From Capra hircus (lineage: Eukaryota > Chordata > Mammalia > Artiodactyla > Bovidae): a stretch of 64,000 nucleotides of DNA. The translations under genes were made by a program, and so were the position numbers. The number at the start of each line of letters is the position of its first letter. Position 1 is the stretch's first letter. Of the stretch, positions 48,766-60,372 are shown piece by piece. The DNA lies in NCBI RefSeq assembly GCF_001704415.2, contig NC_030813.1, forward strand, positions 18,742,001 to 18,806,000, written 5' to 3'. The notes beneath the pieces are model-generated. The model saw only the letters and a program-made list of their open reading frames with translations, was not told the DNA's origin and did not search any database.

Positions 48766-50490
48766 TCTTTCATTCTGAAAATAAAATAAGGATGCACTAT
48801 AGCTTCTCATTCATCAGTTAGGTAAAGAGTATCAGCTAATCAATTAATTACCTCATTTCATTTGTTGTATATTTATTGAGCATCTACAGTGTGCCAGACA
48901 CTGAGTATGACAGCAATATAAAAGATAAACCTGTCTATGTGGAGCTTACCTTCATGAGGGAAAGCAACAAGAAGAAGTAAAAAAGGAAATGCATACAGTA
49001 AAATGTCAGGCAGTAAGTGTTGTTGAAAAACTTAAACAGGTGAAGTAGAGAGAGACCATTTTGTTTTATGTTTTTGTTTGCATCCTAAAACTAAATGAAA
49101 GCAGGAGAATCCAAAAAGCTTAATCAACACTAATGAAACACTTTAATATAATGTATTTTCAATTTAAATCTATCTCTGATATAAATGTAGCTTTGTTTCT
49201 AACCAGAGAACTAAAAGATATTTACTATGAGCATTCATGTTTCCAGGGCAATAGTACTGTAGTTTAAGAACAGGGAATAACTCTGTATAGCCTTACTTAT
49301 ATAATAAACATCTAGATATTTCAAAAAGTTTTAAAACTATTTTCAATATATTATATATGCTCATTAAAATTATTATTAATATGTATAAAATTATTTAATA
49401 ACATATTTTGTTTTAACCTAATAATTGTCTAACAGTTAAATATGAATTCAAAGCTTCTAAGAATATGGCCTGTATATGGAATTGAGGTAGATAAATAACA
49501 TGAATAATGTTATCATGTAAATGTAAATAATATAAATAAATGCAACAAGAAATATCACTATTTTAATGTCTTAATTCCTTTAGTAGATAAATCATAAAAA
49601 CTATAAAGACAACTGTTTAGATGAGGCATCTGTCAGCTTTGAGAGATACCCATGGCCTGTGACACTTGGGGTCCTTGATGTCTCTTTCAGTGTTACATCA
49701 TTTTAGACTATCCGCCATCATATAATGAAAATATCTGACTCCTCAGGCAGGTGATTTGAGTTCTCCTTCCGAAGATCACTCATTTTTTTTATATTAATAA
49801 AGATGAGTTTTAGTTAATTTAGGTTAATGCTGAAGTATTTCACTGTCCTTAGAGCATAAGCACATCACAAGAGTCATATTCAGGGACAGGCTTTGTCACG
49901 GGAACAGGGATTCTTTGACAGCTATCCTTATAAAGAGCCCCTTGAGCAGATCCCAGGCAAAGGAGACCATTAGGCCTAGTTCCCGTTTTTGTTCTTCTGC
50001 CTACTAATTTCAGTGTTCTATTTACAGAGAAAATCATGAATAAACTCAAAGGGATATTCAAAATGATTCTAACTACACATCTGGAAGAGAAAGGCACCAA
50101 TACCCATTGGGCAATATATTCTAGAGGAATTATTTCATGGAACACTAATCTGAAGAAAATTTTCTAAGTCTTCAAAATATACCAATAGTTTACATTATCA
50201 GAAGATTTTACAGTATCATATAAATGCTAGGAGAGAAGAGTACTACTATAGCAGAATGCTGTTTAATTTTTTTTCCCCTTCTCTCTGCTAATAAACTACT
50301 TACAGATTTGTTCAAGGGAAAAGTAAAGTTTGGCAATTAATGTATTTGCAGTATTTTTACCAAGGTACATGTTAATGTCACTCTTCAAGATCTGGAAAAA
50401 TACTCCCCAAAGTATTGTACTGATTCTGTGCTATGTATTTTTTCTTAGTGTGGTTTCATTAAATAAATATTTCTGACAATAATAATTATC
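48766..50490. other. single-copy DNA with MIR-like scrap
   Basis: A MIR-like phrase 'atttattgagcatctacagt' occurs at 48,871. A weak minus-strand exon-like segment at 49,849-50,017 is listed separately. Confidence 0.4.
49849..50017 (-). CDS. weak candidate terminal exon, minus strand
   Basis: On the minus strand a pyrimidine-rich stretch ends in TAG at 50,018-50,020. The next 169 bases are open in one frame to a TAA at 49,849. The predicted C-terminus (VPVTKPVPEYDSCDVLML) is not from any LINE protein. The frame also stays open upstream of the proposed acceptor, so the splice site is not demanded. I do not recognise the product and it may be chance. Confidence 0.15.
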
Positions 50491-50700
50491 ATGTATTAAT
50501 GAAAGATAACTCATATACATTATTTCATTTAATATTTATACAAAGTTACAGAGAGATACTATAAAACCAAGTTATAGGTGAGGAAATTGAGGTTTAGACA
50601 AGTTAAATGCTTGTCCAAAATCACATGACTAGTAAGGACTGGAATAAAGATTTAAACTAGATATCTGACTCCCATATCTTTCTATATGTTGCTCTAACTG
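50491..50700 (+). mobile_element. MIR SINE
   Basis: The conserved core is clear: 'aggtgaggaaattgaggttt', 'acaagttaaatgcttgtcca', 'aaatcacatgactagtaagg', then 'tatctgactccc'. Confidence 0.7.
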
Positions 50701-52584
50701 TATTATAAAATATAATATTATATATTAATGATATATGACATACTATACTATTTAATAGTGTTAACATATGATATAATATTGCTATATTCCCTCCAAAAAA
50801 GCAGCTGACATTGGTCTTAAGAAATAAAAGATACAGAGTTCATTACTTTCAATGTTCAGTAGTAGGTCTAGCATTTAAAACAATGATATTAATAATTATA
50901 AATTTTTGGATGGGGACATGGTATCTGGAGGCAGGTATACTGCAATGTTTTTTAGTATTTCAGTCAAGAATAATCAGTGAGGTTGGAGAGAGTTTGGGAA
51001 CTATCAAACAATTCATCCTAAGAACTAGAGAGGTTTAATATCGGTTGAAACCATTTCCTCCCGTAATTCTAACTATGTTTCTCTTTTGTATTGGCTACCT
51101 TTCTAAGTACAGCTGATGCTCCTCTTCTCAGATAGCACTTTAAAACCCTTGAAAGACACTGGTTTTCTGCCTCTATCATCACACCTTCAAATGCTGGATG
51201 TGCTCAGATATGACTGCAGGTCTTTTTGTAAATTTGTTGGGAACCAAAGCGACGATGAGTCTCTTAACAAATAAGCTTGGGCAAGTTTTCTGCTCCCCAC
51301 CCTCTACTGCTTGTTAAATTTTCATTATCACTGAACACTGAAGTAAAAATAAAATAAAATACTAGAATATTAAGAAGCAAAGTTAAAGATACTTAAGAGT
51401 GGTAATTTACTACCTTGAGAAAGTATTAGTTCACCACAGTCAACTCTAGTACAGGGAAATATATTCTTAAGGCATGGATCAATTGAATAATGAGAATTTG
51501 AAAGATACAGCCTAGAGTTCCATCATAAAATGAAGCTAGATGATTAAAGACAATTAGGCATATTTAGAATTATAATGTGAACTGGTAGGGAAATGTGATT
51601 CAGTTTGCTAGAGCCCTGGGGATGGAGAAGAGGAAGAGTATCTGCAGTGGGAAGTATTGATTTACCTTTATGCCATTAGAAGCAGGTATAAAAGGAGCAA
51701 GCCAGTGAAGTCCACCAAAAGGTAAACAGGATTTCTGACTAGAATTCACAATCTGACATAAACAAGCCATGAGGAAACCCATCTGGAAACTGGAGAGAAG
51801 AAGTCTGCTTTTCATCAGGTTTCCCAGAACTAGCATAGCTGACTAGACTGATCAAGGGTTAACTTCACAACATCCTATTTTATTTAGCTCAACTTCTAGG
51901 CTGAGTTAGAACTGCTCATCAGGCAATGGGTCTTTTATCACTTTGTTGTAGATAACTTTTCATGATACAAGATGTACCTTCTCTGTATAGCTGTTTTAAT
52001 TACTTCGAGTATCTCTATTTTTTTTATGATAACAGAACTGCACTATTCTGTTCATGCTCCATTTTGAATCCTTGACTAGCATTCAGAGAATTCTTAAATT
52101 ACATTAGAATTCTATTTTTCAAGTTATTATTCTTTTATTAGTTATTAGTTCCTACATATTACTTTACATGACTTTGTTCCAGTGCTAAGAGTGTTTTAAA
52201 GTGCTCTTAGTAAAGATTCCAGAACTCTGACTTGACTTCCCCACTGAACTACAGACCCATATATTAAATGCCTTCTGGAGAGATCAACTTAGACATTCCA
52301 CAGATACTTGAAATTCAAGATGTACAAACCAGCTTTTTTTTTTTTTTTTTGCTTCAACTCTGATCTTTTCTTCTGCTGGAAGTTCAAGAGTCTTCAAATA
52401 AGAAATATGATGATCATCCTTACATTTTAGTTATCCTGCAATTTCTGTGCCCAACTAGTTATCAAGTTTTACCAATTATACCTCCTAACCCTCAAACATA
52501 ATTTTATCTCTATGCCTTTTGATAACACTGTAGTTTGCTTTCCCATGATTTCTCTTCCAAATATGAATTCAAAACACAACTTCC
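50701..52584. other. single-copy DNA
   Basis: A TA-rich stretch at 50,703-50,775 and a T run at 52,335-52,350. No gene supported. Confidence 0.4.
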
Positions 52585-52752
52585 TCAAACTGTGACCCTG
52601 ATTAATTTTAATCCATCTGAACCTCAATTTCCTTATCTCTTAAATAAGAGATATTAGATTCTGATTACTGTTTTGACTATGAAATGTAATAATGAATATG
52701 AGTTAAGCAAGCATACACTGCCTAGCTTATAATAAGTACTCATTAAAGCTGC
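52585..52752 (-). mobile_element. MIR SINE
   Basis: Minus orientation: 'ctcaatttccttatctctta' and 'cttataataagtactcatta' are reversed MIR landmarks. Confidence 0.5.
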
Positions 52753-52759
52753 ATTTACA

Positions 52760-52990
52760 GTTATAAAATAAATAAGTTGCAGGGATGTAATGTACAGCAT
52801 AGGGAATACAGTCAATAATATTGCAATAAATTTTTATGATGACAGGTGGTTACTAAACTTAGCATGGTGATCAATTCATAACATATATAAATGCTGAGTC
52901 ACAATGTTGTACACCTGAAGCTAATAAAATATTGTGTCAGCTATAGTTAAATTTCAAAAATTTAAAAACAAAAAGAAACCAGAAAAGTAG
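52760..52990 (+). mobile_element. old L1 3' end
   Basis: 'agggatgtaatgtacagcat', 'catggtgatcaattcataac' and 'gttgtacacctgaagctaat' are typical of old mammalian L1 3' ends; an A-rich tail follows. Confidence 0.65.
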
Positions 52991-53788
52991 GGGGGGAGCC
53001 ATATTTGCAACAGATTTTATTGATTTATTTAAAAAAATAATACTTGAGAGTCTATGTTTGGAGGATTGGTGAAGATGACAGAGTAGAAAGACCCTGTGCT
53101 CACCTCTTCTCATGAGTCTATCAAAATCACAACTATCTTCAGAACAATCATCTATGAAAAAGACTGAAACTGCCAGAAAAGATCTTCTACAACCAAAGTC
53201 ATAAAGAAGGAAACCCAGTAACACAGGTAGGAGAGCATGGATTCACAAAACAATCAAGTACCTTACCCTTAGGTGGGAGAGCCCGTAAACTGGGGAATAA
53301 TACTGCAGAAGTTCTCCCACAGGAGTAAGAGTTCTGGGTCCCACATCAGGTCCCCTGGCCTGGGGATCCTGCAGCAGGAACACAAGGTACCAGAGCACAT
53401 GGCTTTGAAGGCAGGCAGGGCTTAACTTCAGAAGTCCCGACAGACTATGGGAAATGGACTTTACTCTTAAAGGGAGCACACAAAAATCTCAGGAACACTG
53501 GGACCCCGGGCAATAGCAGCAATTTGACAGGAGTCTGGGCCAGATTAATGTTGACTCAGACTTACTGTTGGCCCCGGAGGGCCTCCCAGAGAGGTAAGGG
53601 GCAGCAGCGGCTCATCCCGTGGACATAGTCACTGGCAACAGCCACATTTGGGAGTTCATTTTTCCTGCATGAACATTGCTGCTAGAGGTTGCAATCTTTG
53701 CTCATTAGTGCCAAGACCTGGCCTCACCCAATATCCTATAGGCTCCAGTGCCCCCAGGTCAAACAACTAATTAGATGGAGACACAGCC

Positions 53789-54004
53789 ATGAAGCTAGTG
53801 GTATAGAATCCCCCTGCCAATGCAGGAGACATAAGAGATGTGGGTATGATCTCTGGGTTGGGAAGATCCCCTGGAGAAGGAAATGGCAACCCACTTCAGT
53901 ATTCTTGCCTGGAGAAGCCCATGGACAGAGGAGCCTGGCAGGCTACACAGTCCATGGGGTTGCCAAGAGTTGGACACAACTGAAGTGACTTAGCAAGCAT
54001 GCAG
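53789..54004 (+). mobile_element. Bov-tA SINE, damaged head
   Basis: The head is shortened ('gtggtatagaatcc'), the body normal ('gatcccctggagaaggaaat'), the end 'gaagtgacttagcaagcatg'. A cacagcc duplication lies at 53,782-53,788 and 54,005-54,011. Confidence 0.88.
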
Positions 54005-54521
54005 CACAGCCCCATCCATCAGAAGACAGACTGCCTAAAAATATTCTGAGCCCACAGCCACCTCTAGACATGCCTCTACATACAGCCCTGCCCATCAGAG
54101 AGTCAAGACCTAGCCCTGCCCTCCAGGAAGGTTTCACTAGCCTCTGGAAGAGCCTCATCCACCAGGAAGGAGGTATTAGATGCAAGAAAATCACAGTCCC
54201 TCAGTCTGCAATCCAGTCTTCCTACAGCAGGACAGGCCCTTCCCTGCAACCAGCTTGGTCCCTAGCCCTGCTCACCAGCAGGCCAACACAAGCTTTGGAA
54301 CAACATAGACACCATACTCAACTGGACCCAGTCCCCCATCAATGATCTGAAATAAGCTATGTGATCCCTGGGCCCTGCACCCAGGCTCCCAGACTTGACT
54401 CTGCCAGTAAGTAGTCTAGCACTAAATCCAAGACCTGGCTTTACCCACCAATAGTCGGACAATAGCCCCAGAATCTTCTGGTCTTCATTGCTCTTCATTA
54501 CCAACCAGTGAGCCAGCACCG

Positions 54522-55001
54522 AGGCAGAAATTAACCTAAAACTAACCTAAAACCTTTGTTCTGAATTCCTGGCATGTGTCCTGAATCTGATAAATTATCA
54601 GCACTCAGATCCAGGGAAGGGAAGTAATTAATGTCTATTCCATATACCTGAGAGAAAAACAACTGGTGATCATTAGTCCATACATCTGATCCATTGTTGG
54701 GATCATGAAAAAGGGTGGCAACTTAATCTGAGGATCAAGAGAAGCCATAAAAAGGATTGGTTAGAAATAATGTGATTTAAGAACAGGAGCCAACCTAAAA
54801 TATACACAATACTGCTAAAGATATAAAACCACTGTAACCTCTGCCTTATTGGGGGGCTCTTAACCCCCTCTCAAGGTCTTTGCTGAGAGCTTTGTACTTT
54901 CCTCCTCTCTTATAAATCCTATTCACTTGCTACTGTGAGTGTTTGTGTATTTGTGGATTCCATTCTTTGGCTCCATGAACAAGAACTCAGATTCCCGTTT
55001 C
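54522..55001 (+). mobile_element. probable solo LTR of an endogenous retrovirus
   Basis: This stretch interrupts otherwise continuous L1 5' UTR. It has a TATA-like 'cttataaatcc' (54,919), a GC-rich 'ggggggctcttaaccccctc' inverted motif nearby, and ends 'gattcccgtttca', a CA end as in many LTRs. No internal viral genes are present. I could not identify a clean target-site duplication or family. Confidence 0.45.
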
Positions 55002-55356
55002 AGTGCTAGCCCCAGCTCCCCTGGGGCTTCTGCAGTCAGCAACCCCTGACCAGCTTCCACTGGTCAGCACAGCACCAGCCAGCACAAGGCAGGACCTGGC
55101 AACCAATCAGGCTAAGGGCCAAGCAAGCCTACTAGACCACCTACAAAGTCAGCCTGCCACAAAAGAAGGACCCACACAGTCCTCTGAGGGGAAATCCCTA
55201 GGTTGGATGAGGAGAGAGGAGTACCCTGCAAGGATGCATAGGATTTCTCCTGCAGAGGACCACTTCTTCAAGGTTGAGTAACTAACCTACCATACACATA
55301 AAAATACCAAAAGCAACTTAAACAAAATGAGGTATCAGAGTATCACTTTTGTTCCA

Positions 55357-55567
55357 GATGAAAGTGAAAGTTGCTCAGTCATGTCCGACTCTCTGTGATG
55401 CTATGGATTGTAGCCTGCCAGGCTCCTCCGTCCATGGAATTCTCCAGGCAAGAATACTGGCGTGGATAGTTGTTCCCTTCTCCAGAGGATTTTCCTAACC
55501 CAGGGATCAAACCCGGTCTCCCACATTGCAGGTGGAGTTTTTACTGAGTGAGACACCGGGGAAGCCT
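55357..55567 (-). mobile_element. Bov-tA SINE
   Basis: Minus strand: tail part 'gaaagtgaaagttgctcagt', reversed B box 'gggatcaaacccgg', and reversed head ending 'ccggggaagcct'. Confidence 0.92.
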
Positions 55568-55940
55568 AGACAAAGGAACAACATAAAACCTCAAGAACTA
55601 AGTGAAGTGGAGAGAGGCAACCCAGCTGAGACAGAGTTCCGAATAACAACTGTAAAGAGGATGAAAGAACTCAGAAGAATGGATGCACAAAGGAGAAATA
55701 GGAATTTTTTAGTGAAGAGTTAGCAAATAGAAAGAATAATCAAACAGAGATGAATAATATAACTGAATTGAAAAGTACACTAGAAGTAATAAATAGGAGG
55801 CTAAATGATACAGAAGAACAGATCAGTGAACTGGAAGACAGAGTTAGTGGAAATCACTGCCACTGAAAGGAAAAGATAAAGAATGAAAAGAAATCAGAAT
55901 AGTTTGAGAGACCTCTGAGACAATATCACATGCACTAACA

Positions 55941-56000
55941 TTCATATTATAGGGATCCTAGAAAGAAGAGTTCATATTATAGGGATCCTAGAAAGAAGAG
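55941..56000. repeat. 30-bp tandem duplication
   Basis: Two identical adjacent units, 55,941-55,970 and 55,971-56,000, beginning ttcatattatagggatccta and ending gaaagaagag. The second unit overlaps the left target-site duplication of the BOV-A2. Confidence 0.97.
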
Positions 56001-56002
56001 AC

Positions 56003-56272
56003 CGGAGAAGGCAACAGCACCCCACTCCAGTACTCTTGCCTGGAAAATCCCATGGGCGGAGGAGCCTGGTAGGCTGCAGTCCATGGGGTCGCTAAGAGTC
56101 AGACACGACTGAGTGACTTCACTTTCTCTTTTCACCTTCATGCACTGGAGAAGGAAATGGCAACCCACTCCAATGTTCTTGCCTGGAGAATCCCAGGGAC
56201 AGGGGAGCCTCATGGGCTGCCGTCTGTGGAGTCGCACAGAGTCGAACACAACTGAAGTAACTTAGCAGCAGC
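56003..56272 (+). mobile_element. BOV-A2 dimeric SINE
   Basis: Two monomers joined by 'ctcttttcaccttcatgc' and ending 'acttagcagcagc'. Exact 13-bp duplication agaaagaagagac at 55,990-56,002 and 56,273-56,285. It is inserted into ORF1 of the outer L1. Confidence 0.96.
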
Positions 56273-57024
56273 AGAAAGAAGAGACAGTGAAAGGGGCTGA
56301 GAACATATTTGAAAACATTAATAGATGAAAGCTGCCCTAAACTAGCAAAGGAAAGAGTCACCTAAGTCTAAGAAGCACAGAGAGACCCACATAGGAACAC
56401 ACCAAGACTCTTTTTTTAATTAGAGACAAAAATTAAAATGAAGATAGAACATTAAAATCAAGGGGAAAACAACAAATAACATATAAGGGAATTACCATAG
56501 CCTATGAACTATTTCAGCAAAAACTTCACAGATCAGAAGGAAGTGGCATGATATATTCAAAGCAGTAAAAGGGAATCAAGAATACTCCACACAGCAAGAC
56601 ACTCTTTCAGATTTATTGGAGAGATCAAAAGCTTTGCTGACAAGAAAAGCCAAAAGATTTTCACACGACCAAACAAGCTGCACCACAAATGTTAAAGAAG
56701 CATCTCTAGGTCAAACAATATAAGGCTGGAACTAGAAATAAGAAATATGAAGCTAGAAATAAGAAAATGAAAAAGCTCAATGTTAAAGTAAAAAATACAA
56801 TAAAGGTAGGAAATCATCCACATACAAAGCTAGTAAGGAAGTTAAAAGACAAAAGCAGTTAAATCATCTACAAAAAGAGTATGCAGTCAAGGGATACTCA
56901 AAGTGATGATATCAAATATGACATTAAAAGTCATATCAAAACCAGTAATCATGAAGGGAGCAGAGGACAAATATAGGATTTTTAAAATGCATTTGAAACT
57001 AAGAGATGATTAACTTAAAACAGT

Positions 57025-57046
57025 CACACACACACACACACACACA
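57025..57046. repeat. (CA)n microsatellite
   Basis: Eleven perfect CA units within the outer L1 between ORF1 and ORF2. Confidence 0.93.
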
Positions 57047-57982
57047 AAAACTATACAAAAATATTACAAACCAAAAGTCTATACTAGAGATACATGCAAA
57101 AAAGAAAAGGGAATTCAATCATAACACTGAAGATAGTCATCAAATCACAAGAAAAGAAAGCATTGCCGGGGGTGGGAGTGGGGGAACCCACAAAAATCCA
57201 AAACAATTAACAAAATGGCAATAAGAACATGTATATATCAATATAACTATAAATGGACTAAGTCCTCTAAGCAAAATGCATATTGATTGAAAGGATACAG
57301 AAACAAGATCGAGAAATATATGTATATATATATACTGCCTACAAGACACTCATCTCAGAGAGGAATAAGATGGCAGAGGAGTAGGTGGGTGTGGAGTATA
57401 CCTCTCTCCACGCATACATCAGGAATACACCTTCAGACATAGAATTGCATCCAGAACACCATCTGAGAGTGGACAGGAGTATCTGACCAGCGGAAAAGAA
57501 TATAAAGAACCACGCGCAACTCAGTAGGATGAGGGAACTAGGGGGGAAAACAGGAGTGTTCATAGGACTGGACCTGCCCTCAGCAGGTGGGGGAACTGAA
57601 GCAGGGATCTGATCCCCACATTGGGACAATGAGTCAGAGGAGAAACATTTAGGGCTGAGAGTGAAACAGCTGATAGGTGGCAACCTAAATGGATGGAGAA
57701 TCAGACAGTCCTTGCCACAGCCATACATACCCTGGACAAGGAAGAGGGTCCCCTGGAAGGCACAGCAGCAGGGAACTGGAGTTTAGGGATTGTGGAGCAA
57801 TCCCAGGGCGAGCACTGCTGTTGACTATGCAGAGAGGGATGCTGGGGATGTGAGGGAGGAGATTGTGGTGGGAAGCGCCTGTGGAGGAAAGCCCCGGGCA
57901 GCCATGGAAGCAAGGTGATACTGCTGAGTCACACCTAGCGGGGAGGAGCCATCAGCATAGCCTTTCTCTCCCCACACATGGA

Positions 57983-58180
57983 CATCTGCAGCTGAACAAT
58001 AGAGAGGCTGGCCCATGAAGTGCCTGATACACTGAACTACAGAGTAGGACCCCACCCAAGGTGTCCCTTTAAGTTTCTGATGCACCCATCTAAAAAGTAG
58101 GACCCCAGCCAGGGGGCCCTTCTATGTGCCTGATGCATGGAACAACAGAGGACTCCAGGCAAGAGAGGCTTTTAAATGTA
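57983..58180. repeat. degenerate ~40-54-bp tandem units in L1 5' UTR
   Basis: Three or four units share 'ctgatgca'/'cctgatac' followed by 'gaac(a/t)acagag' and 'gga(c)ccca(g/c)cc'. Starts near 57,983, 58,021, 58,075 and 58,127. Confidence 0.55.
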
Positions 58181-58424
58181 TGAAGGGGTGGAGCTACAGA
58201 GAAAGACTGGCCAAAGAGGCCTTCTGATCATCAGCTACAAGAGGCTCAAGAAAAGACACTGATAGGGCCATAACTCCTGCAGAGAAGGCATTCTGTGACC
58301 CTGCACACTTGGCACCACCAGAGTCCCTGCAAGCCAAGCAGTTGCACCACTTTCATGCTCAACTCTCACTGGGGAAGAGTTGCCACAGGAAAAAAAAAAA
58401 AAAGTCTTGCATCTATGTGCACAG

Positions 58425-58552
58425 GGTTGCTTCTGTCGTGTCCAACTCTTTGCAACCCTGTAGACTGTGGCCTGCCAGGCTCCTCTGTCAGAGGGTTCTC
58501 CAGGCAAGAATATTGGAGCGTACTGGCCCATACTGGTTGCCATACCCTTCTA
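58425..58552 (-). mobile_element. BOV-A fragment inside L1 5' UTR
   Basis: 'ttgcttctgtcgtgtccaac', 'ctctttgcaaccctgtagac' and 'ggcctgccaggctcctctgt' identify a minus-strand SINE tail. Confidence 0.85.
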
Positions 58553-59219
58553 GAGCACTAAATTTCTTGCTGCCCTAGCCACCAACTCCCCTGAGTACCT
58601 GGTGCTGACCAAGCAGCTGCACCATCTCCACACCTGGCCCTCACAGGGCCAAGCACAAGTCCCCTGGGGCAGCCTCAGGAGCAAACCCCAGTGGATGACC
58701 CACGTGCAAATGTGGAAATAAAACCACAACTGAAACCCAAGGGCAGTGTGGCTAAGGAAGAAAACCCCAAACCCTCCCACCAGCTGTACAAGCTGTAGAT
58801 TAAATCCAAACAATCAACTGGGCAGACTCTGTGTCTATGGAATATGTAAAAGGACACTGAGAGCTCCCACAAAAGAAAACACACTAGTTCTGATAGCTGT
58901 GGGCATTGGAGGCAAGAACATAGCGGAGTGGGACCAGATTAGAATCTGAGCTGCCCCCACAGCAGGTCCAGAGATCAGCACAGTGTTGGAGGGCATCCTA
59001 GGGAGGTGAGCGGGACTGCAACTCCCAGCGAGGGAAAGGACATTGACAGCAGTGACTCAAGAAAAACATTTATTATTCTTATGGTTTGACTTGTTCTGTA
59101 GACCCTTTTAGATCTTTTTTTTTTTTTCTTTTTCTTTCCCCCTCTGTTGTAGTAGTTCATTTTATTCATTTTATTGGCACTGTGAAATCTAATTATGCTT
59201 TTGAACTTTTTTTCCCCCT

Positions 59220-60166
59220 CAGTCACGTTTTTTATTGTTCTTGTAAACCTCTGCCTCTGTGTTGGACTTCTGCAGTCCTGTGGAATTTTCCTTTTCTTAA
59301 TTTTAATTTTTAAATTTTTAAGTCTATTATTATTTTTTCTAAATTTATTCCTTTGTTTGATTTTCCTACTGTTTTTTTCTCCTTGCAGTTAATCTTTAAT
59401 AAATCTTCTTTATCTACCTCTATTTAATTTTCCATATCTATCCTTTCTTTTTTCATTTCATCTCAACATATTTGTTAGCTTTATTTTTATTGCTTTATGC
59501 CTCAATTGGTACCTTCCATTAGGTTTTATTGCCAGTTTGCGCTTTAGTTAGTTCTTAACTGGTAGATATACTTTTTGGTTTCCTTTGTTCTCCAGATCAA
59601 TCTATTGTGCTTTATTTTTGTTGGACTGTTTAGATTTTACTTATGGGTGTATATGTATATGTGTATATTCAGTCACACTTTTTATTGTTATAAACCTCTG
59701 CCTCTACATTGGGCTTTTGCAGTTCTGTGGAGTTTTCCTCCCCACCCCACCCCTTTTTTATTTCTTTTTCCTTTTTCTTTTTTTTTCTTTGCTCTTTCTA
59801 TAATTATAATTTTTAATTTTCTAAACCTATTATACTTTTTCTACATTTATTCCTTTGTTTGCCTTTTTACCCTTGAAGTTAATCATTAATGTATATAAAT
59901 CTTCTTCATCTACCTCTATTTAACTTTGTACATCTATTCTTTCTTTCTTTCCTTTCCTCTCAACATATGTGTTAGTTTTGTTTCCATTCTTTTATTCCCC
60001 ACTTGGCACCTTGCTTTAGTTTTGTTTTCAAGTTTGTGCTTTAGTTACTTTTGTTCTTAAATGGTAAATATAATTTTTTATTTTCTTTTTCACTGGGTCA
60101 ATCTACTGTATTTTTGTTGTACTGCTTTGACTTTGCTCATGGGTGTACATGTATATGTGTCTATTT
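59220..60166 (+). repeat. two ~450-500-bp tandem monomers in L1 5' UTR
   Basis: Monomer 1 (59,220-59,669) and monomer 2 (59,670 to about 60,166) start cagtcac(g/a)(t/c)ttttt and share in the same order 'aaacctctgcctct', 'atttattcctttgtttg', 'atctacctctattta', 'ctcaacatat', 'tgggtgta(t/c)atgtatatgtg'. Both are strongly T-rich on this strand. Their place in the 5' UTR invites comparison with L1 promoter monomers. Confidence 0.85.
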
Positions 60167-60372
60167 AATTATTTTAATTATTATTTGCCTGATTTTATAA
60201 CTGTCATTTGTTTGGGGTTCATCTTTGGTTTCTCATTTTTGCGTATTTGTTTACCTCTCAATACCATAACAAACCACTTGTGGAATCTTTGTTCCTGAAC
60301 AAGAATCAAGCCCTGAGCCTTTGGAATGGTAACACTGACTCCAAGACCCTAGACTACCAGAGAACTGACCCT

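Larger units (their letters stand above)
53063..57355 (+). mobile_element. outer L1 with 5' UTR and ORF1 (older)
   Basis: The 5' end reads 'gaagatgacagagtagaaag', the start of a ruminant L1 5' UTR. A long GC-richer 5' UTR follows to about 55,560, then ORF1 remnants: coiled-coil part (55,570-55,870), the segment for LRDL-type RNA-binding text near 55,905, and the C-terminal domain (56,290-56,720). ORF2 barely starts (about 57,215-57,350) and is cut by the inner L1 at 57,356. It has been entered by a Bov-tA, a probable solo LTR, another Bov-tA and a BOV-A2. No intact frame. Confidence 0.8.

Noticed and set aside
57339..58085. Overlapping minus-strand frames of 129, 70 and 86 codons
   Set aside because: They lie in the GC-richer L1 5' UTR, where stop codons are rarer, and show no family features. 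An antisense transcript from an L1 5' UTR is possible but not shown.
59086..59889. Several hydrophobic plus-strand frames that look like membrane proteins
   Set aside because: They are translations of the T-rich L1 5' UTR monomers; runs of Phe and Leu come from T runs.
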